From JBJYIN01 sp046237015 (GTDB taxonomy: Bacteria > Pseudomonadota > Gammaproteobacteria > Enterobacterales > Enterobacteriaceae), in NCBI RefSeq assembly GCF_046237015.1, contig NZ_JBJYIN010000013.1, positions 62,001 through 126,000 on the forward strand: a stretch of DNA of 64,000 nucleotides, written 5' to 3'. This document shows, piece by piece, positions 25,659 through 34,471 of this stretch. A model generated the notes under the pieces. The model ran no database searches and was not told the origin of the DNA. It saw only the letters and a program-made list of their open reading frames with translations. Within the stretch, counting starts at the first letter, position 1. Each line of letters opens with the position of its first letter. Both the position numbers and the translations under genes were made by a program.

Positions 25659-26297
25659 ATGCATTTGAAGCGAACTTTAATCACGCTGAGTTTGATTACA
25701 CCAACCGTTGTCCCTTTTTTGAGCTACGCAGCAGAAAGCGTAAATAACACGAGCAGCATGGAAAACCCTGTATCTGTCTCGGCGGATTCTACTGATTTTG
25801 CGTCGAATAAGCAGGATGAAAGCTGGTGGCAGAGAAGTAAAAATAACCTGTCTACGACCTGGAATGAACCACAGAGTCATGATATTTATATCCCTGCTAT
25901 CACGTGGCATAACCGCTGGACGTACGATAAAGATAAGACAGACAAATATAATGAAAGGCCATGGGGTGCGGGCTATGGCGTTTCTCGTCTGGATAAAGAT
26001 GGGGATTGGCACGGGCTTTATATTATGGCGTTCAAAGACTCTTATAACAAATGGGAGCCTATCGGCGGTTACGGTTATGAAAAGCGCTGGCGGCCAACTC
26101 GCGATCAAGATTTTCAATTGGGTTTGGGGTTTACGGCTGGTGCAACGATGCGTGATAACTGGAAATATATTCCGATTCCGGTACTGTTGCCATTAGCATC
26201 AATAAGTTATAACAAACTCTCTTTCCAGGCGACTTACATCCCTGGAACATACAATAACGGTAATGTTTTCTTTGCTTGGTTTAGATGGCAGATTTAA
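25659..26297 (+). CDS. pagP: Lipid A palmitoyltransferase PagP
   Basis: PagP is an eight-stranded outer-membrane beta-barrel that moves palmitate from a phospholipid to lipid A. After a signal peptide (cleaved near SYAAES), the mature protein matches the E. coli enzyme closely: IYIPAITWHNRW with the active-site His, YNERPWGAGYG, the AFKDSYNKWEPIGGYG segment holding catalytic Asp and Ser, and LPVLLPLASISYNKLSFQ. The 212-residue precursor is longer than the E. coli one (186) because of an acidic/Ser-rich spacer before the barrel. It ends in a terminal aromatic-x-aromatic type strand (WFRWQI). A strong hairpin terminator follows. Confidence 0.95.
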   Translation: MHLKRTLITLSLITPTVVPFLSYAAESVNNTSSMENPVSVSADSTDFASNKQDESWWQRSKNNLSTTWNEPQSHDIYIPAITWHNRWTYDKDKTDKYNERPWGAGYGVSRLDKDGDWHGLYIMAFKDSYNKWEPIGGYGYEKRWRPTRDQDFQLGLGFTAGATMRDNWKYIPIPVLLPLASISYNKLSFQATYIPGTYNNGNVFFAWFRWQI

Positions 26298-26312
26298 TTC
26301 TTAGGCTACGCG

Positions 26313-26340
26313 CCTCTTTTATTTTACAAAAAAAGAGGCA
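26313..26340 (+). terminator. Hairpin terminator downstream of pagP
   Basis: Nine-base stem GCCTCTTTT / AAAAGAGGC separated by an AT-rich loop, 16 bases after the pagP stop. The T-rich left arm and A-rich right arm suggest it could serve either direction. Confidence 0.65.
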
Positions 26341-26542
26341 CTATTCTTTCGGTAACGGTAGATATTAATAGAATATATTTAACGACCCAGATACCATCTC
26401 AGTAGAAGTTATTTAACAGAGTATCTCTTGATTATTGCGTTTTTGTTTGTCTGTTTTTTAATCTAATGTAAACCGCATTGACTGAAACTCATTCAGTCAT
26501 CTCCGCTACAATGGCGCTACTTTCTTCTCAGCGGGTGTTGTC

Positions 26543-27442
26543 GTGCCATTACTTACCATCACCACTATCTTGTGGGCATTTTCATTCAGCCTGATTGGCG
26601 AATATCTGGCGGGTCAGGTTGATAGCTGGTTTTCTGCGATGTTTCGTCTGACGGCGGCGGCAGTCGTGTTTTTGCCATTCTTACGCTTTCGGGGCTATGC
26701 GCCACGCGTCATTTTCTTGTATCTGTTAGTGGGCGCTTGCCAACTGGGTATTATGTACCTGTTCGTCTTTCAGGCTTACCTGTATCTGACCGTACCTGAG
26801 TTTTTACTCTTTACGGTGATGACGCCGCTGTACGTCACGCTGATTTATGATTTGCTTGCCCGGCAGCGTCTGCGCTGGGGCTATGTCATGAGTGCGTTGT
26901 TGGCAGTATTTGGCGCAGCCGTGATCCATTATCACGGTGTGAGTGAACATTTCTGGTGGGGATTCCTGCTGGTGCAGGCGGCTAACGTGTGTTTTGCCGC
27001 AGGTCAGGTTGGCTATAAGCGCCTGATGGAGATTCATCCGGTGCCGCAGCACTGTGCATTTTCCTGGTTTTATCTGGGTGCCGCGATCGTGACGATAACC
27101 GCGTGGCTGCTCTTCGGCAATCTGGATAAATTACCGACCACAACCTTGCAGTGGGGCGTACTGCTCTGGTTGGGGGTTGGCGCTTCCGGCCTGGGCTATT
27201 TTATGTGGAACTACGGCGCAACCCAGGTGGATGCCGGAACGCTTAGCATAATGAATAACTTTCACGTGCCGGCTGGGCTTTTGGTCAACTTTGCCATCTG
27301 GCATAAGACGCCAGACTGGTTGAGCTTTATTGTGGGGACGATGATTATTATGTCCTCGCTGTGGGTACACCGGCGTTGGGTCGTGAAGCGTCCTTCACAA
27401 ACGGTAAGTGTTCACAAGCGTGCTGACGCGCCGAACGAATAA
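26543..27442 (+). CDS. yigM: EamA-family transporter YigM (biotin importer type)
   Basis: A 299-residue inner-membrane protein with ten predicted membrane segments in two EamA repeats, the second containing WGVLLWLGVGASGLGYFMWNYG and DAGTLSIMNNFHVPAGLLVN, both conserved in E. coli YigM, which has been shown to import biotin. It starts at a GTG (26543), since the coding frame has no earlier alternative with a ribosome-binding site. It is convergent with metR and their 3' ends overlap by 95 bases; the yigM-metR-metE arrangement matches E. coli. Biotin as substrate is carried over from E. coli. Confidence 0.88.
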   Translation: MPLLTITTILWAFSFSLIGEYLAGQVDSWFSAMFRLTAAAVVFLPFLRFRGYAPRVIFLYLLVGACQLGIMYLFVFQAYLYLTVPEFLLFTVMTPLYVTLIYDLLARQRLRWGYVMSALLAVFGAAVIHYHGVSEHFWWGFLLVQAANVCFAAGQVGYKRLMEIHPVPQHCAFSWFYLGAAIVTITAWLLFGNLDKLPTTTLQWGVLLWLGVGASGLGYFMWNYGATQVDAGTLSIMNNFHVPAGLLVNFAIWHKTPDWLSFIVGTMIIMSSLWVHRRWVVKRPSQTVSVHKRADAPNE

Positions 27443-28283
27443 ACGCATCAATCACCGGTTGGCGCTGTTCTCCATCGCGAACGGCAGCGTACAACCGGCT
27501 CCAAAGTCCATCACCCAGCGATTTAGTCACAATTAACCCCTGACGCTCGAAGCTTTCCACAACCCAGTGTGGTAGTGCGGCGATGCCCATACGGGCGGCG
27601 ACCATCTGAATCAGCAGCAGCGTATTATCCACGCTTTTTAGCGCAGGGCTGACGCCTGCTGGTTGCAAAAAGTGACGCCAGACATCCAGTCGCTGTCGTT
27701 GTACCGGGTAGATCATCAGGGTTTCTGCGCTGAAATCTTCCGGTTCGATTTTTTCTTTGTTTGCCAGTGGATGCTCGGGAGCCAGCACTAGCCTGACTTC
27801 AAAATCAAACAGAGGCGAATAGTGCAGGCCGCTGCGCGGCATGATGTCGGAGGTCATGACCAGATCCAACTCGCCTTGCTGGAGGGCGGGTTGAGGGTCG
27901 AACGTCACGCCAGATTTAAAATCCATCACCACCTGTGGCCAATGGTGATGAAACTCGTCCAGCGCAGGCGTCAGCCATTGAATACAGCTGTGACACTCAA
28001 TGGCCAGACGTAGGGTTGTTTGGTGCGGCTCATGACAGGCCTGCAACGCCTGCTGGATCTGTGGCAACACCTGCTCTGCCAACTGCAACAGAATTTCTCC
28101 CTGAGGCGTAAAGCGCAGCGGTTGGCTTTTACGCACGAATAGCCTGAATCCAAGGCGTTGTTCCAGATCGCTGAACTGGTGGGACAGTGCTGACTGCGTT
28201 TGATGAAGTACGGCAGCGGCGGCGGCTAGCGACCCGGTATTACGCAGGGCTTGTAATGTTCGCAGGTGTTTCAATTCGATCAT
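27348..28283 (-). CDS. metR: LysR-type methionine regulator MetR
   Basis: MetR is a homocysteine-responsive LysR-family regulator that activates metE and metH. The 311-residue protein begins MIELKHLRTLQALRNTGSLA, giving the winged helix-turn-helix with HQTQSALSHQFSDLEQRLG, and the C-terminal effector domain includes LPHWVVESFERQGL and VDNTLLLIQMVAARMG, nearly identical to E. coli. It is divergent from metE across a 101-base region that holds a MetJ-type operator and an inverted repeat. Its 3' end overlaps yigM in the opposite strand. Confidence 0.97.
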   Translation of the reverse strand: MIELKHLRTLQALRNTGSLAAAAAVLHQTQSALSHQFSDLEQRLGFRLFVRKSQPLRFTPQGEILLQLAEQVLPQIQQALQACHEPHQTTLRLAIECHSCIQWLTPALDEFHHHWPQVVMDFKSGVTFDPQPALQQGELDLVMTSDIMPRSGLHYSPLFDFEVRLVLAPEHPLANKEKIEPEDFSAETLMIYPVQRQRLDVWRHFLQPAGVSPALKSVDNTLLLIQMVAARMGIAALPHWVVESFERQGLIVTKSLGDGLWSRLYAAVRDGEQRQPVIDAFIRSARQHACEHLPFVKDASRPNAGVPTART

Positions 28284-28291
28284 GAGAGTCC

Positions 28292-28308
28292 TTCACAGTG
28301 ACAGTGAA
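28292..28308. promoter_or_regulatory. Candidate MetR-type inverted repeat
   Basis: TTCAC and GTGAA arms separated by 7 bases lie just upstream of the metR start. MetR sites in E. coli are TGAA-N5-TTCA-like; this repeat has the arms in the opposite order, so the match is imperfect and the role is a guess. Confidence 0.3.
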
Positions 28309-28355
28309 TAAATTGCGCTTGTTATTAATACACTACCTGCGGATTATGGATGTGT

Positions 28356-28371
28356 AAACATCTGGACGGCT
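28356..28371 (+). promoter_or_regulatory. MetJ operator (two met boxes)
   Basis: The 16 bases AAACATCTGGACGGCT match 12 of 16 positions of two tandem met boxes (AGACGTCT). They lie 14 bases before the metE start region, where MetJ with S-adenosylmethionine would repress metE. Confidence 0.75.
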
Positions 28372-28387
28372 AAATGAGGAATTAATG

Positions 28388-30652
28388 ATGGCGATTGTGA
28401 ATCACACACTGGGTTTTCCGCGCGTTGGGCTACGCCGTGAACTGAAAAAAGCGCAGGAAAGCTACTGGGCAGGTAACACGACGCAGGAAGCGTTGCTGAC
28501 CGTTGGACGTGAGTTGCGTGCACGTCACTGGCAACAACAAAAGGATGCTGGCGTTGATCTGCTGCCGGTGGGTGATTTTGCCTGGTACGACCATGTGCTG
28601 ACCACCAGTCTGCTGCTGGGTAACGTACCGGCACGTCATCAGAATGAAGATGGCTCGGTCGATCTGGACACACTGTTCCGTATTGGCCGGGGACGTGCGC
28701 CAACGGGTCAACCGGCTGCGGCGGCAGAAATGACCAAGTGGTTTAATACGAACTATCACTACATGGTGCCAGAGTTCACCAAAGGGCAGCAGTTCAAGCT
28801 AACCTGGACGCAGTTGCTGGATGAGGTCGATGAAGCACTGGCGCTGGGCCATAACGTGAAGCCTGTTCTGTTAGGCCCGGTTACCTACCTGTGGTTGGGC
28901 AAAGTGAAAGGCGAGCAATTTGATCGTCTATCGCTGCTGCAAGACATTCTGCCGATTTATCAGCAGGTACTGGCGGAACTGGCGAAACGTGGCATTGAGT
29001 GGGTGCAGATTGATGAGCCTGCGCTGGCGCTGGAATTGCCGCAAGAATGGCTGGCTGCGTTTAAACCTGCTTACGACGCGCTGCAAGGTCAGGTGAAACT
29101 CCTGCTGACGACCTATTTCGATAGCGTTAGCCAGAATCTGGAAACGATCAAAGCGCTACCGGTTCAGGGGCTGCATATCGATCTGGTTCACGGTAAGGAT
29201 GATGCCGCGACGTTGAGCGCTCAGTTGCCTGCTAGCTGGGTACTGTCTCTGGGGGTGATCAATGGCCGTAACGTCTGGCGTGCCGATCTGAGCAGTTGGT
29301 TCGAACGTCTGCAACCGCTGGTGGGGACGCGTGAATTGTGGCTGGGAAGCTCATGCTCACTGCTACATAGCCCGATCGATCTGAGCGTGGAAGTACGTCT
29401 GGATGATGAAGTGAAGAGCTGGTTTGCCTTTGCGATTCAGAAATGTGCGGAGCTGTCACTGCTGTCTCAGGCGCTGAATAGCGGCAACGGTCAGGCTCTG
29501 GAGGCCTACAGTGCGCCGATTCGTGCTCGCCGTACCTCGACGCGTGTGAATAATACCGCCGTTGCGCAGCGCTTAGCGGCTATCACCGCGCAGGACAGCC
29601 AGCGACAGAACGAGTATTCGGTTCGTGCGAAAGCTCAACGTGAACGTTTTAATCTGCCAGCATGGCCGACCACCACAATCGGCTCTTTCCCGCAAACTAC
29701 GGAAATTCGTGGCCTGCGTCTGGATTTCAAGCAAGGTCGTCTGGATGGTAATAATTACCGTACCGGCATTGCCGAGCACATCAAGCAAGCCGTGGTTGAG
29801 CAGGAGCGTCTGGGTCTGGACGTGCTGGTGCACGGTGAAGCCGAACGTAACGACATGGTGGAATACTTCGGTGAGCACCTGGATGGATTTGTCTTTACCC
29901 AGAACGGCTGGGTGCAGAGCTACGGTTCGCGCTGTGTGAAGCCGCCGGTCATCATTGGTGATGTAAGCCGCCCAGAAGCGATCACCGTTGAGTGGGCGAA
30001 ATACGCACAGTCTCTGACCGACAAGCCGATGAAGGGCATGCTGACAGGCCCGGTAACGATCCTGTGCTGGTCTTTCCCACGTGAGGACGTCACACGTGAA
30101 ACCATTGCCAAGCAGATTGCATTAGCGCTGCGTGATGAAGTCGCAGATTTGGAAGCTGCAGGCATTGGCATCATCCAGATTGACGAACCGGCGCTGCGTG
30201 AAGGTCTGCCGCTGCATCGCTCCGATTGGGACGCTTATCTGGCTTGGGCAGTGGATGCCTTCCGTCTGAATGCCGCGGTGGCGAAAGATGATACGCAGAT
30301 CCACACCCACATGTGTTATTGCGAGTTCAATGACATCATGGATTCTATCGCCGCGTTGGATGCCGACGTGATTACCATTGAAACCTCTCGCTCCGATATG
30401 GAATTGCTGGAGTCGTTTGAAGAATTCGAATATCCGAATGAAATCGGCCCGGGCGTTTATGATATTCACTCCCCGAACGTACCAAGCGTGGAATGGATGG
30501 AAGCCCTGTTGAAGAAAGCGGCACAGCGGATTCCAGCAGAGCGTCTGTGGGTGAACCCAGACTGCGGCTTGAAAACCCGTGGTTGGCCGGAAACACGTCA
30601 GGCTCTGGCGAATATGGTTCAGGCGGCGCAGCGTCTGCGTGAAACCCAGTAA
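28388..30652 (+). CDS. metE: Cobalamin-independent methionine synthase
   Basis: MetE transfers the methyl group of methyltetrahydropteroyl-triglutamate to homocysteine, the last step of methionine synthesis without vitamin B12. The protein of 754-755 residues has the duplicated barrel of the family: NHTLGFPRVGLRRELK at the N-terminus, TTTIGSFPQTTEIR at the start of the catalytic half, and the zinc site His/Cys in IHTHMCYCEF with a further Cys in VNPDCGLKTRGW. Two adjacent ATGs occur; the second (28388) has better spacing from GAGGA. A strong terminator follows 16 bases after the stop. Confidence 0.98.
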   Translation: MAIVNHTLGFPRVGLRRELKKAQESYWAGNTTQEALLTVGRELRARHWQQQKDAGVDLLPVGDFAWYDHVLTTSLLLGNVPARHQNEDGSVDLDTLFRIGRGRAPTGQPAAAAEMTKWFNTNYHYMVPEFTKGQQFKLTWTQLLDEVDEALALGHNVKPVLLGPVTYLWLGKVKGEQFDRLSLLQDILPIYQQVLAELAKRGIEWVQIDEPALALELPQEWLAAFKPAYDALQGQVKLLLTTYFDSVSQNLETIKALPVQGLHIDLVHGKDDAATLSAQLPASWVLSLGVINGRNVWRADLSSWFERLQPLVGTRELWLGSSCSLLHSPIDLSVEVRLDDEVKSWFAFAIQKCAELSLLSQALNSGNGQALEAYSAPIRARRTSTRVNNTAVAQRLAAITAQDSQRQNEYSVRAKAQRERFNLPAWPTTTIGSFPQTTEIRGLRLDFKQGRLDGNNYRTGIAEHIKQAVVEQERLGLDVLVHGEAERNDMVEYFGEHLDGFVFTQNGWVQSYGSRCVKPPVIIGDVSRPEAITVEWAKYAQSLTDKPMKGMLTGPVTILCWSFPREDVTRETIAKQIALALRDEVADLEAAGIGIIQIDEPALREGLPLHRSDWDAYLAWAVDAFRLNAAVAKDDTQIHTHMCYCEFNDIMDSIAALDADVITIETSRSDMELLESFEEFEYPNEIGPGVYDIHSPNVPSVEWMEALLKKAAQRIPAERLWVNPDCGLKTRGWPETRQALANMVQAAQRLRETQ

Positions 30653-30667
30653 AACATCATTGCTGAT

Positions 30668-30700
30668 AATATCAGGGGGCGGTTGTCCCCTGATATTTTT
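30668..30700 (+). terminator. Rho-independent terminator of metE
   Basis: An 11-base stem (AATATCAGGGG pairing with CCCCTGATATT) with a short loop, followed by a T run, directly after the metE stop. Confidence 0.9.
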
Positions 30701-30711
30701 ACGTCTAGCAA

Positions 30712-31054
30712 TATACCCGTTATACTTCAAGTTGCATGTGCGTTGGCTGCGCTCGTTACTCGGCTCATCCATGAGCCTCGCCCCGTTGGGGCCGCTGCAA
30801 GCCGCGTTCAAATCTGCTCCCGGCAGATTTGTCACCCGAATCACTTACTCAAGTAAGCTCATCGGGATTAAATGAGAAACATCCTGTTTCTCACCGGAGG
30901 CCAGCCGTTGGCTGGTCAAATTCGTTCCCGACGAATTTGTCCCTCACTTGCCGCGTTATTCGGCCTTATGGCCTCACCCCTTCGGGGCCAGCGCAAGCGC
31001 TGTTCAAAAACGCCTTGCCGTTTTTGTCCTGAAACTTGAATTATTTTGGGTATA
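30712..31054. repeat. Expanded ERIC element carrying ten extra hairpins
   Basis: The outer ends (TATACCCGTTATACTTCAAG on the left, CTTGAATTATTTTGGGTATA on the right) and the centre (CACTTACTCAAGTAAGCTCA) are those of an ERIC/IRU palindrome, but the element is 343 instead of 127 bases. The extra length is made of perfect small hairpins, in order: 30762-30777, 30780-30792, 30809-30831, 30874-30892, 30901-30915, 30917-30939, 30962-30973, 30977-30987, 30990-31001 and 31005-31026. Three of these (CAAATCTGC, CAAATTCGT, CAAAAACG stems) share the pattern GTC/GTTC-CAAA...TTTG-TC, so they are related modules. Confidence 0.85.
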
Positions 31055-31227
31055 GATAACACATGTATTATTCTTCCCTGCCTTTCTATTCTTTATTATT
31101 TCCACGCATTAAAATTCACGCTGTAATAAAGTCTCGATACTACATCCCTTATTTTTCTTTACTGGCTTCCTTCATTTTTCGCATTATTCAACATGATGAA
31201 TTCACCCATCCAAGCACAACAAAGACG

Positions 31228-31272
31228 TTGTTAAAAACGCCTTGACGTGTTTGTCATGCCACTCGAATTATT
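31228..31272. repeat. Right-end fragment of an ERIC-type element
   Basis: These bases resemble the last hairpin module and right end of the expanded element (AAAAACGCCTTG, then CTCGAATTATTT), with several differences, and run straight into the next ERIC copy. It is a decayed partial copy. Confidence 0.6.
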
Positions 31273-31399
<127 letters not shown>

Positions 31400-31406
31400 G
31401 AGCATA

Positions 31407-31433
31407 TAAAGCTCAGGAAACTTGTGCCGATAA
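31407..31433 (+). promoter_or_regulatory. Sigma-28 (FliA) flagellar promoter for the mcp gene
   Basis: TAAA (31407-31410), a 15-base spacer, and GCCGATAA (31426-31433) match the FliA consensus TAAA-N15-GCCGATAA exactly. It faces the chemoreceptor gene, whose start is about 310 bases downstream, as expected for chemotaxis genes under the flagellar class 3 sigma factor. Confidence 0.85.
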
Positions 31434-31750
31434 GGTTAACGGCATGGCGGTGGTCCTGGATATAGCAATATCCCCGTCTGTCACACGTTGCATATATATT
31501 ATCCTGAACGCTAACGCTTTGTCTTGATATTCGAGCGAGTTAGGGGTTTCGGATGAGGTTTTTTTGTATTTTCTAACGTTTTACTGATGTTGAAAGTAAA
31601 TCTGAAAATAACCCATTGTGAGTATTTTAAATATACCCATAAAGCATGTTTATTTTATGGGGAAATGATGGCTTTCCCGTTTATTGATGTTATTAGACGC
31701 ATAGTTATGCGCAGTAGTCATTATTGTGAATTACCCAAAAGGAGTAGGAT
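31434..31750 (+). other. Long, structured leader of the mcp gene
   Basis: About 310 bases separate the sigma-28 promoter from the GTG start. The stretch contains small hairpins, including CCCATAAA/TTTATGGG at 31636-31661 and GGATAT/ATATCC near 31460. I see no convincing protein-coding frame in it. Confidence 0.45.
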
Positions 31751-33415
31751 GTGAGTTTATCGAATTGGCGTATTGGCTATCGATTAGGGGCTGGATTTGC
31801 CTTCCTGATATTGATGCTGCTTGTTGTTAGTATTCTTTCCCTGTCTAAGCTGTCTGGTTTTCAGAATGGCGCCAGAGATATTGTGAAAAATGTTTATCCG
31901 CAAACGGTGGATGCCAATAATCTCATTGATAATGTCAATGGACATTTTGTCGCCTATTTACAGATGATCCTGGTCTCCGGTCAGGAACGACGTCAGGAAT
32001 ATCTGGATCAGATCATGACATACCGTAAGGAGATTGGTCGCCTGCTTGATAATCTGGAAAAGCAGGTCGCGGGGGAACAAGCTCGCAAGCAGATCGAAAC
32101 GGTTCGTGCGATGCGTGCCGAGTTTATAAAGTCAGGCGATAAAATTATTAGTGATGCGCTGTCTGGCAATGATGAGGTCGCTGTTGCTGAATTCAACAAT
32201 CATCTGAACGTTGTGCAGCGCCAATATCGTGATTCGGTGAAGCAACTGGTCAATCTCCAGGATGATGAAATGAATCGCTCGGTGGAAACGATGGCGGAAG
32301 TCTATAGCGATACCAGAATGATTTTGTTGATTATTATCGTGCTCGGAGCCATATCCGGTGTACTGATAGCCTGGCTGATCACTCGTAGTGTCACCCGACC
32401 AATACAACAAGCGCTACAAGTTGCAAACCGTGTGGCACAGGGTGACCTGACTTCATGTATCACCGTGACCAGTCAGGATGAAACTGGGCTATTGCTGCAA
32501 TCATTGGATCATATGAACACCAACCTGAGTACGATTGTGGGGCAGGTACGCGATGGGGCGGAAACGATCTCGACGGCGGCATCACAAATTGCGGCAGGTA
32601 ATCAGGATTTATCGGCCCGAACTGAAGAGCAGGCTGGTTCGCTGGAAGAAACGGCAGCATCAATGGAGCAATTGACGTCCACCATTAAAAACACAGCGGA
32701 CAACACGTATCAGGCAACGAATATTGCGAATAACGCTTCCAACGCGGCTAAGCAAAGTGGTGATGTGATGCTTTCTGTTACGCAGAAAATGCGGGGTATC
32801 CGAGATTCTTCTCAGCGTATGGCGGAGATTATTAGCGTGATTGACGGCATCGCTTTCCAAACCAATATTCTGGCGTTGAATGCGGCAGTTGAAGCGGCAC
32901 GGGCTGGCGAACAGGGACGAGGCTTTGCGGTAGTGGCCGGGGAAGTCCGTTCTCTTGCACAGCGTAGTGCAACGGCTGCACGGGAAATCAAAGATTTGAT
33001 TGATGACTCCGTGGATAAAATCCGTGAAGGAATGGCGCTTGTTGATACTGCCGAAGAAACAATGGGCGGGCTGGCGGCCCATGTTAAAGATGTGAATGAT
33101 ATCATTAGTGAAATTTCACAGGCCAGTCGTGAACAAAGTGATGGTGTTAACCAGATCAATCTGGCGGTTGGGCAGATTGATACCACAACACAACAGAATG
33201 CAGCACTGGTTGAGCAGTCCGCCTCAGCCGCGCTCTCGTTGCAATCGCAGGCTTCTATTCTGGCGGAGGCCGTGAGCGCGTTTAAATTACAGTCGTATGG
33301 CGGTGGGCGAACCGCTTCCTATGCTGTCACGCCGCCAAACGCACCAGCACTTTCTCTGGCTCCGACGGTGGTCGAGAAAAATCGTGGCGACAAAGGAGAC
33401 TGGACGGCATTTTAA
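31751..33415 (+). CDS. Methyl-accepting chemotaxis protein
   Basis: A 554-residue inner-membrane chemoreceptor that signals to CheA/CheW. It has a membrane helix at about 12-31, a periplasmic four-helix-bundle-type sensor (about 32-190), a second membrane helix near 191-212, a HAMP domain and the long cytoplasmic coiled coil with the hairpin tip DGIAFQTNILALNAAVEAAR. The C-terminus ends GDWTAF, close to the xWxxF tether (NWETF in E. coli) that docks CheR and CheB. The start is a GTG with GGAG about 7 bases upstream. A consensus sigma-28 promoter precedes it. The ligand cannot be told from sequence. Confidence 0.93.
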   Translation: MSLSNWRIGYRLGAGFAFLILMLLVVSILSLSKLSGFQNGARDIVKNVYPQTVDANNLIDNVNGHFVAYLQMILVSGQERRQEYLDQIMTYRKEIGRLLDNLEKQVAGEQARKQIETVRAMRAEFIKSGDKIISDALSGNDEVAVAEFNNHLNVVQRQYRDSVKQLVNLQDDEMNRSVETMAEVYSDTRMILLIIIVLGAISGVLIAWLITRSVTRPIQQALQVANRVAQGDLTSCITVTSQDETGLLLQSLDHMNTNLSTIVGQVRDGAETISTAASQIAAGNQDLSARTEEQAGSLEETAASMEQLTSTIKNTADNTYQATNIANNASNAAKQSGDVMLSVTQKMRGIRDSSQRMAEIISVIDGIAFQTNILALNAAVEAARAGEQGRGFAVVAGEVRSLAQRSATAAREIKDLIDDSVDKIREGMALVDTAEETMGGLAAHVKDVNDIISEISQASREQSDGVNQINLAVGQIDTTTQQNAALVEQSASAALSLQSQASILAEAVSAFKLQSYGGGRTASYAVTPPNAPALSLAPTVVEKNRGDKGDWTAF

Positions 33416-33442
33416 TTTGTGACACCAGCCCGGTTAAATATT

Positions 33443-33468
33443 AACGCCACTGTGAGATCGGTGGCGTT
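33443..33468. terminator. Hairpin between mcp and ysgA
   Basis: Eight-base stem AACGCCAC / GTGGCGTT lies between two convergent genes; it lacks a long T run, so it may act in both directions weakly. Confidence 0.5.
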
Positions 33469-33504
33469 CCGACTTCGTTTCTCAAATATCAAAATGGCGT
33501 GTGG

Positions 33505-34335
33505 CTAAGGTGATATACCGTATTTTTGTAGCCAGGCCAGCATGCGTTGCCAGCCGTCCAGTGCGGATTCAGCATGGTAATGGGGGCGATAATCAGCATG
33601 GAAGGCATGCCCTGCATCAGGATAGACGATAATTTCCGCGTTAGCATTGGCGGCGCGTAATGCCTGACGCATTTTATCTATCTCTTCTGGCGGGATACCC
33701 TCATCTTTCGCGCCGTATAATCCCAATACGGGAGCACTGAGTTCGGTCGCGATATCTATCGGGTGTTTAGGGCTATTCAGCGTTTTCGTGCCATTGAATT
33801 TGCCATACCAGGCCACCGCGGCTTTTAACTGCGGATTATGCGCAGCATAAAGCCAAACGATGCGTCCACCCCAACAGAAACCGGTAATGGCAAGCTTATT
33901 GGCATCGCCTCCCTGCTTGATAGCCCAATTGGCTGTACGATCTATATCTGATAAGACTTGGGTATCTGGTACGTTATGGACGAGTTCCGCTAGAAGTTGT
34001 TGAATGTTGCGGTACTGATGGGGATCACCTTGTCGGAAATACAGTTCAGGGGCGATAGCCATGTAGCCCTGTTTAGCTAAGCGACGGCAGGTATCCTGAA
34101 TATACGGGTGAACGCCAAAAATTTCCTGGACGACCAGTACGATAGGAAAAGGGCCTGATTGATGTGCTGGTTTCGCTAAATAAGCCGGAAGTTGTTCGCC
34201 CTGAGAAGGGATGGTGGTTTCACCGGCAACAATCCCCGAGGTATCTGTACTTATGAGTGAGGACGCTCGTGAGGGGACTGCCGAAGAAAAGTCCTGTGGT
34301 CGATGCCTGAGGGCGATTAGCTCATCAGTCTTCAT
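33505..34335 (-). CDS. ysgA: Dienelactone hydrolase family protein YsgA
   Basis: A 276-residue alpha/beta hydrolase of the dienelactone hydrolase family. The catalytic Cys lies in GFCWGGRIVW (about residue 150-159), the Asp in YGAKDEGIPPEE and the His in DAGHAFHADYRPHYH. The order metE-ysgA-udp matches E. coli, where the protein is called YsgA and lacks a firmly known substrate. It is transcribed toward the chemoreceptor gene and divergent from udp. Confidence 0.9.
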   Translation of the reverse strand: MKTDELIALRHRPQDFSSAVPSRASSLISTDTSGIVAGETTIPSQGEQLPAYLAKPAHQSGPFPIVLVVQEIFGVHPYIQDTCRRLAKQGYMAIAPELYFRQGDPHQYRNIQQLLAELVHNVPDTQVLSDIDRTANWAIKQGGDANKLAITGFCWGGRIVWLYAAHNPQLKAAVAWYGKFNGTKTLNSPKHPIDIATELSAPVLGLYGAKDEGIPPEEIDKMRQALRAANANAEIIVYPDAGHAFHADYRPHYHAESALDGWQRMLAWLQKYGISP

Positions 34336-34471
34336 TGCGATCTCCTGAGTTGGGACTGCGATGGTGATTCATAATCAATAGTATCAGCGATTAAAGAATC
34401 TACAATGAAAGGGGCTAGGCTGTACCGAGGATCGTTTTGTGATTGATTAACCCATTATCCAGGAGACGGTT

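Noticed and set aside
28430..28759. Minus-strand open frame inside metE
   Set aside because: It is a complement shadow of the N-terminal part of MetE.
30829..31245. Several open frames across the ERIC region
   Set aside because: They arise from the hairpin repeats and AT-rich gap; no ribosome-binding sites and no protein-like composition.
34400..34471. Possible CRP site upstream of udp
   Set aside because: Only the TGTGA half is present; the second half is not palindromic.
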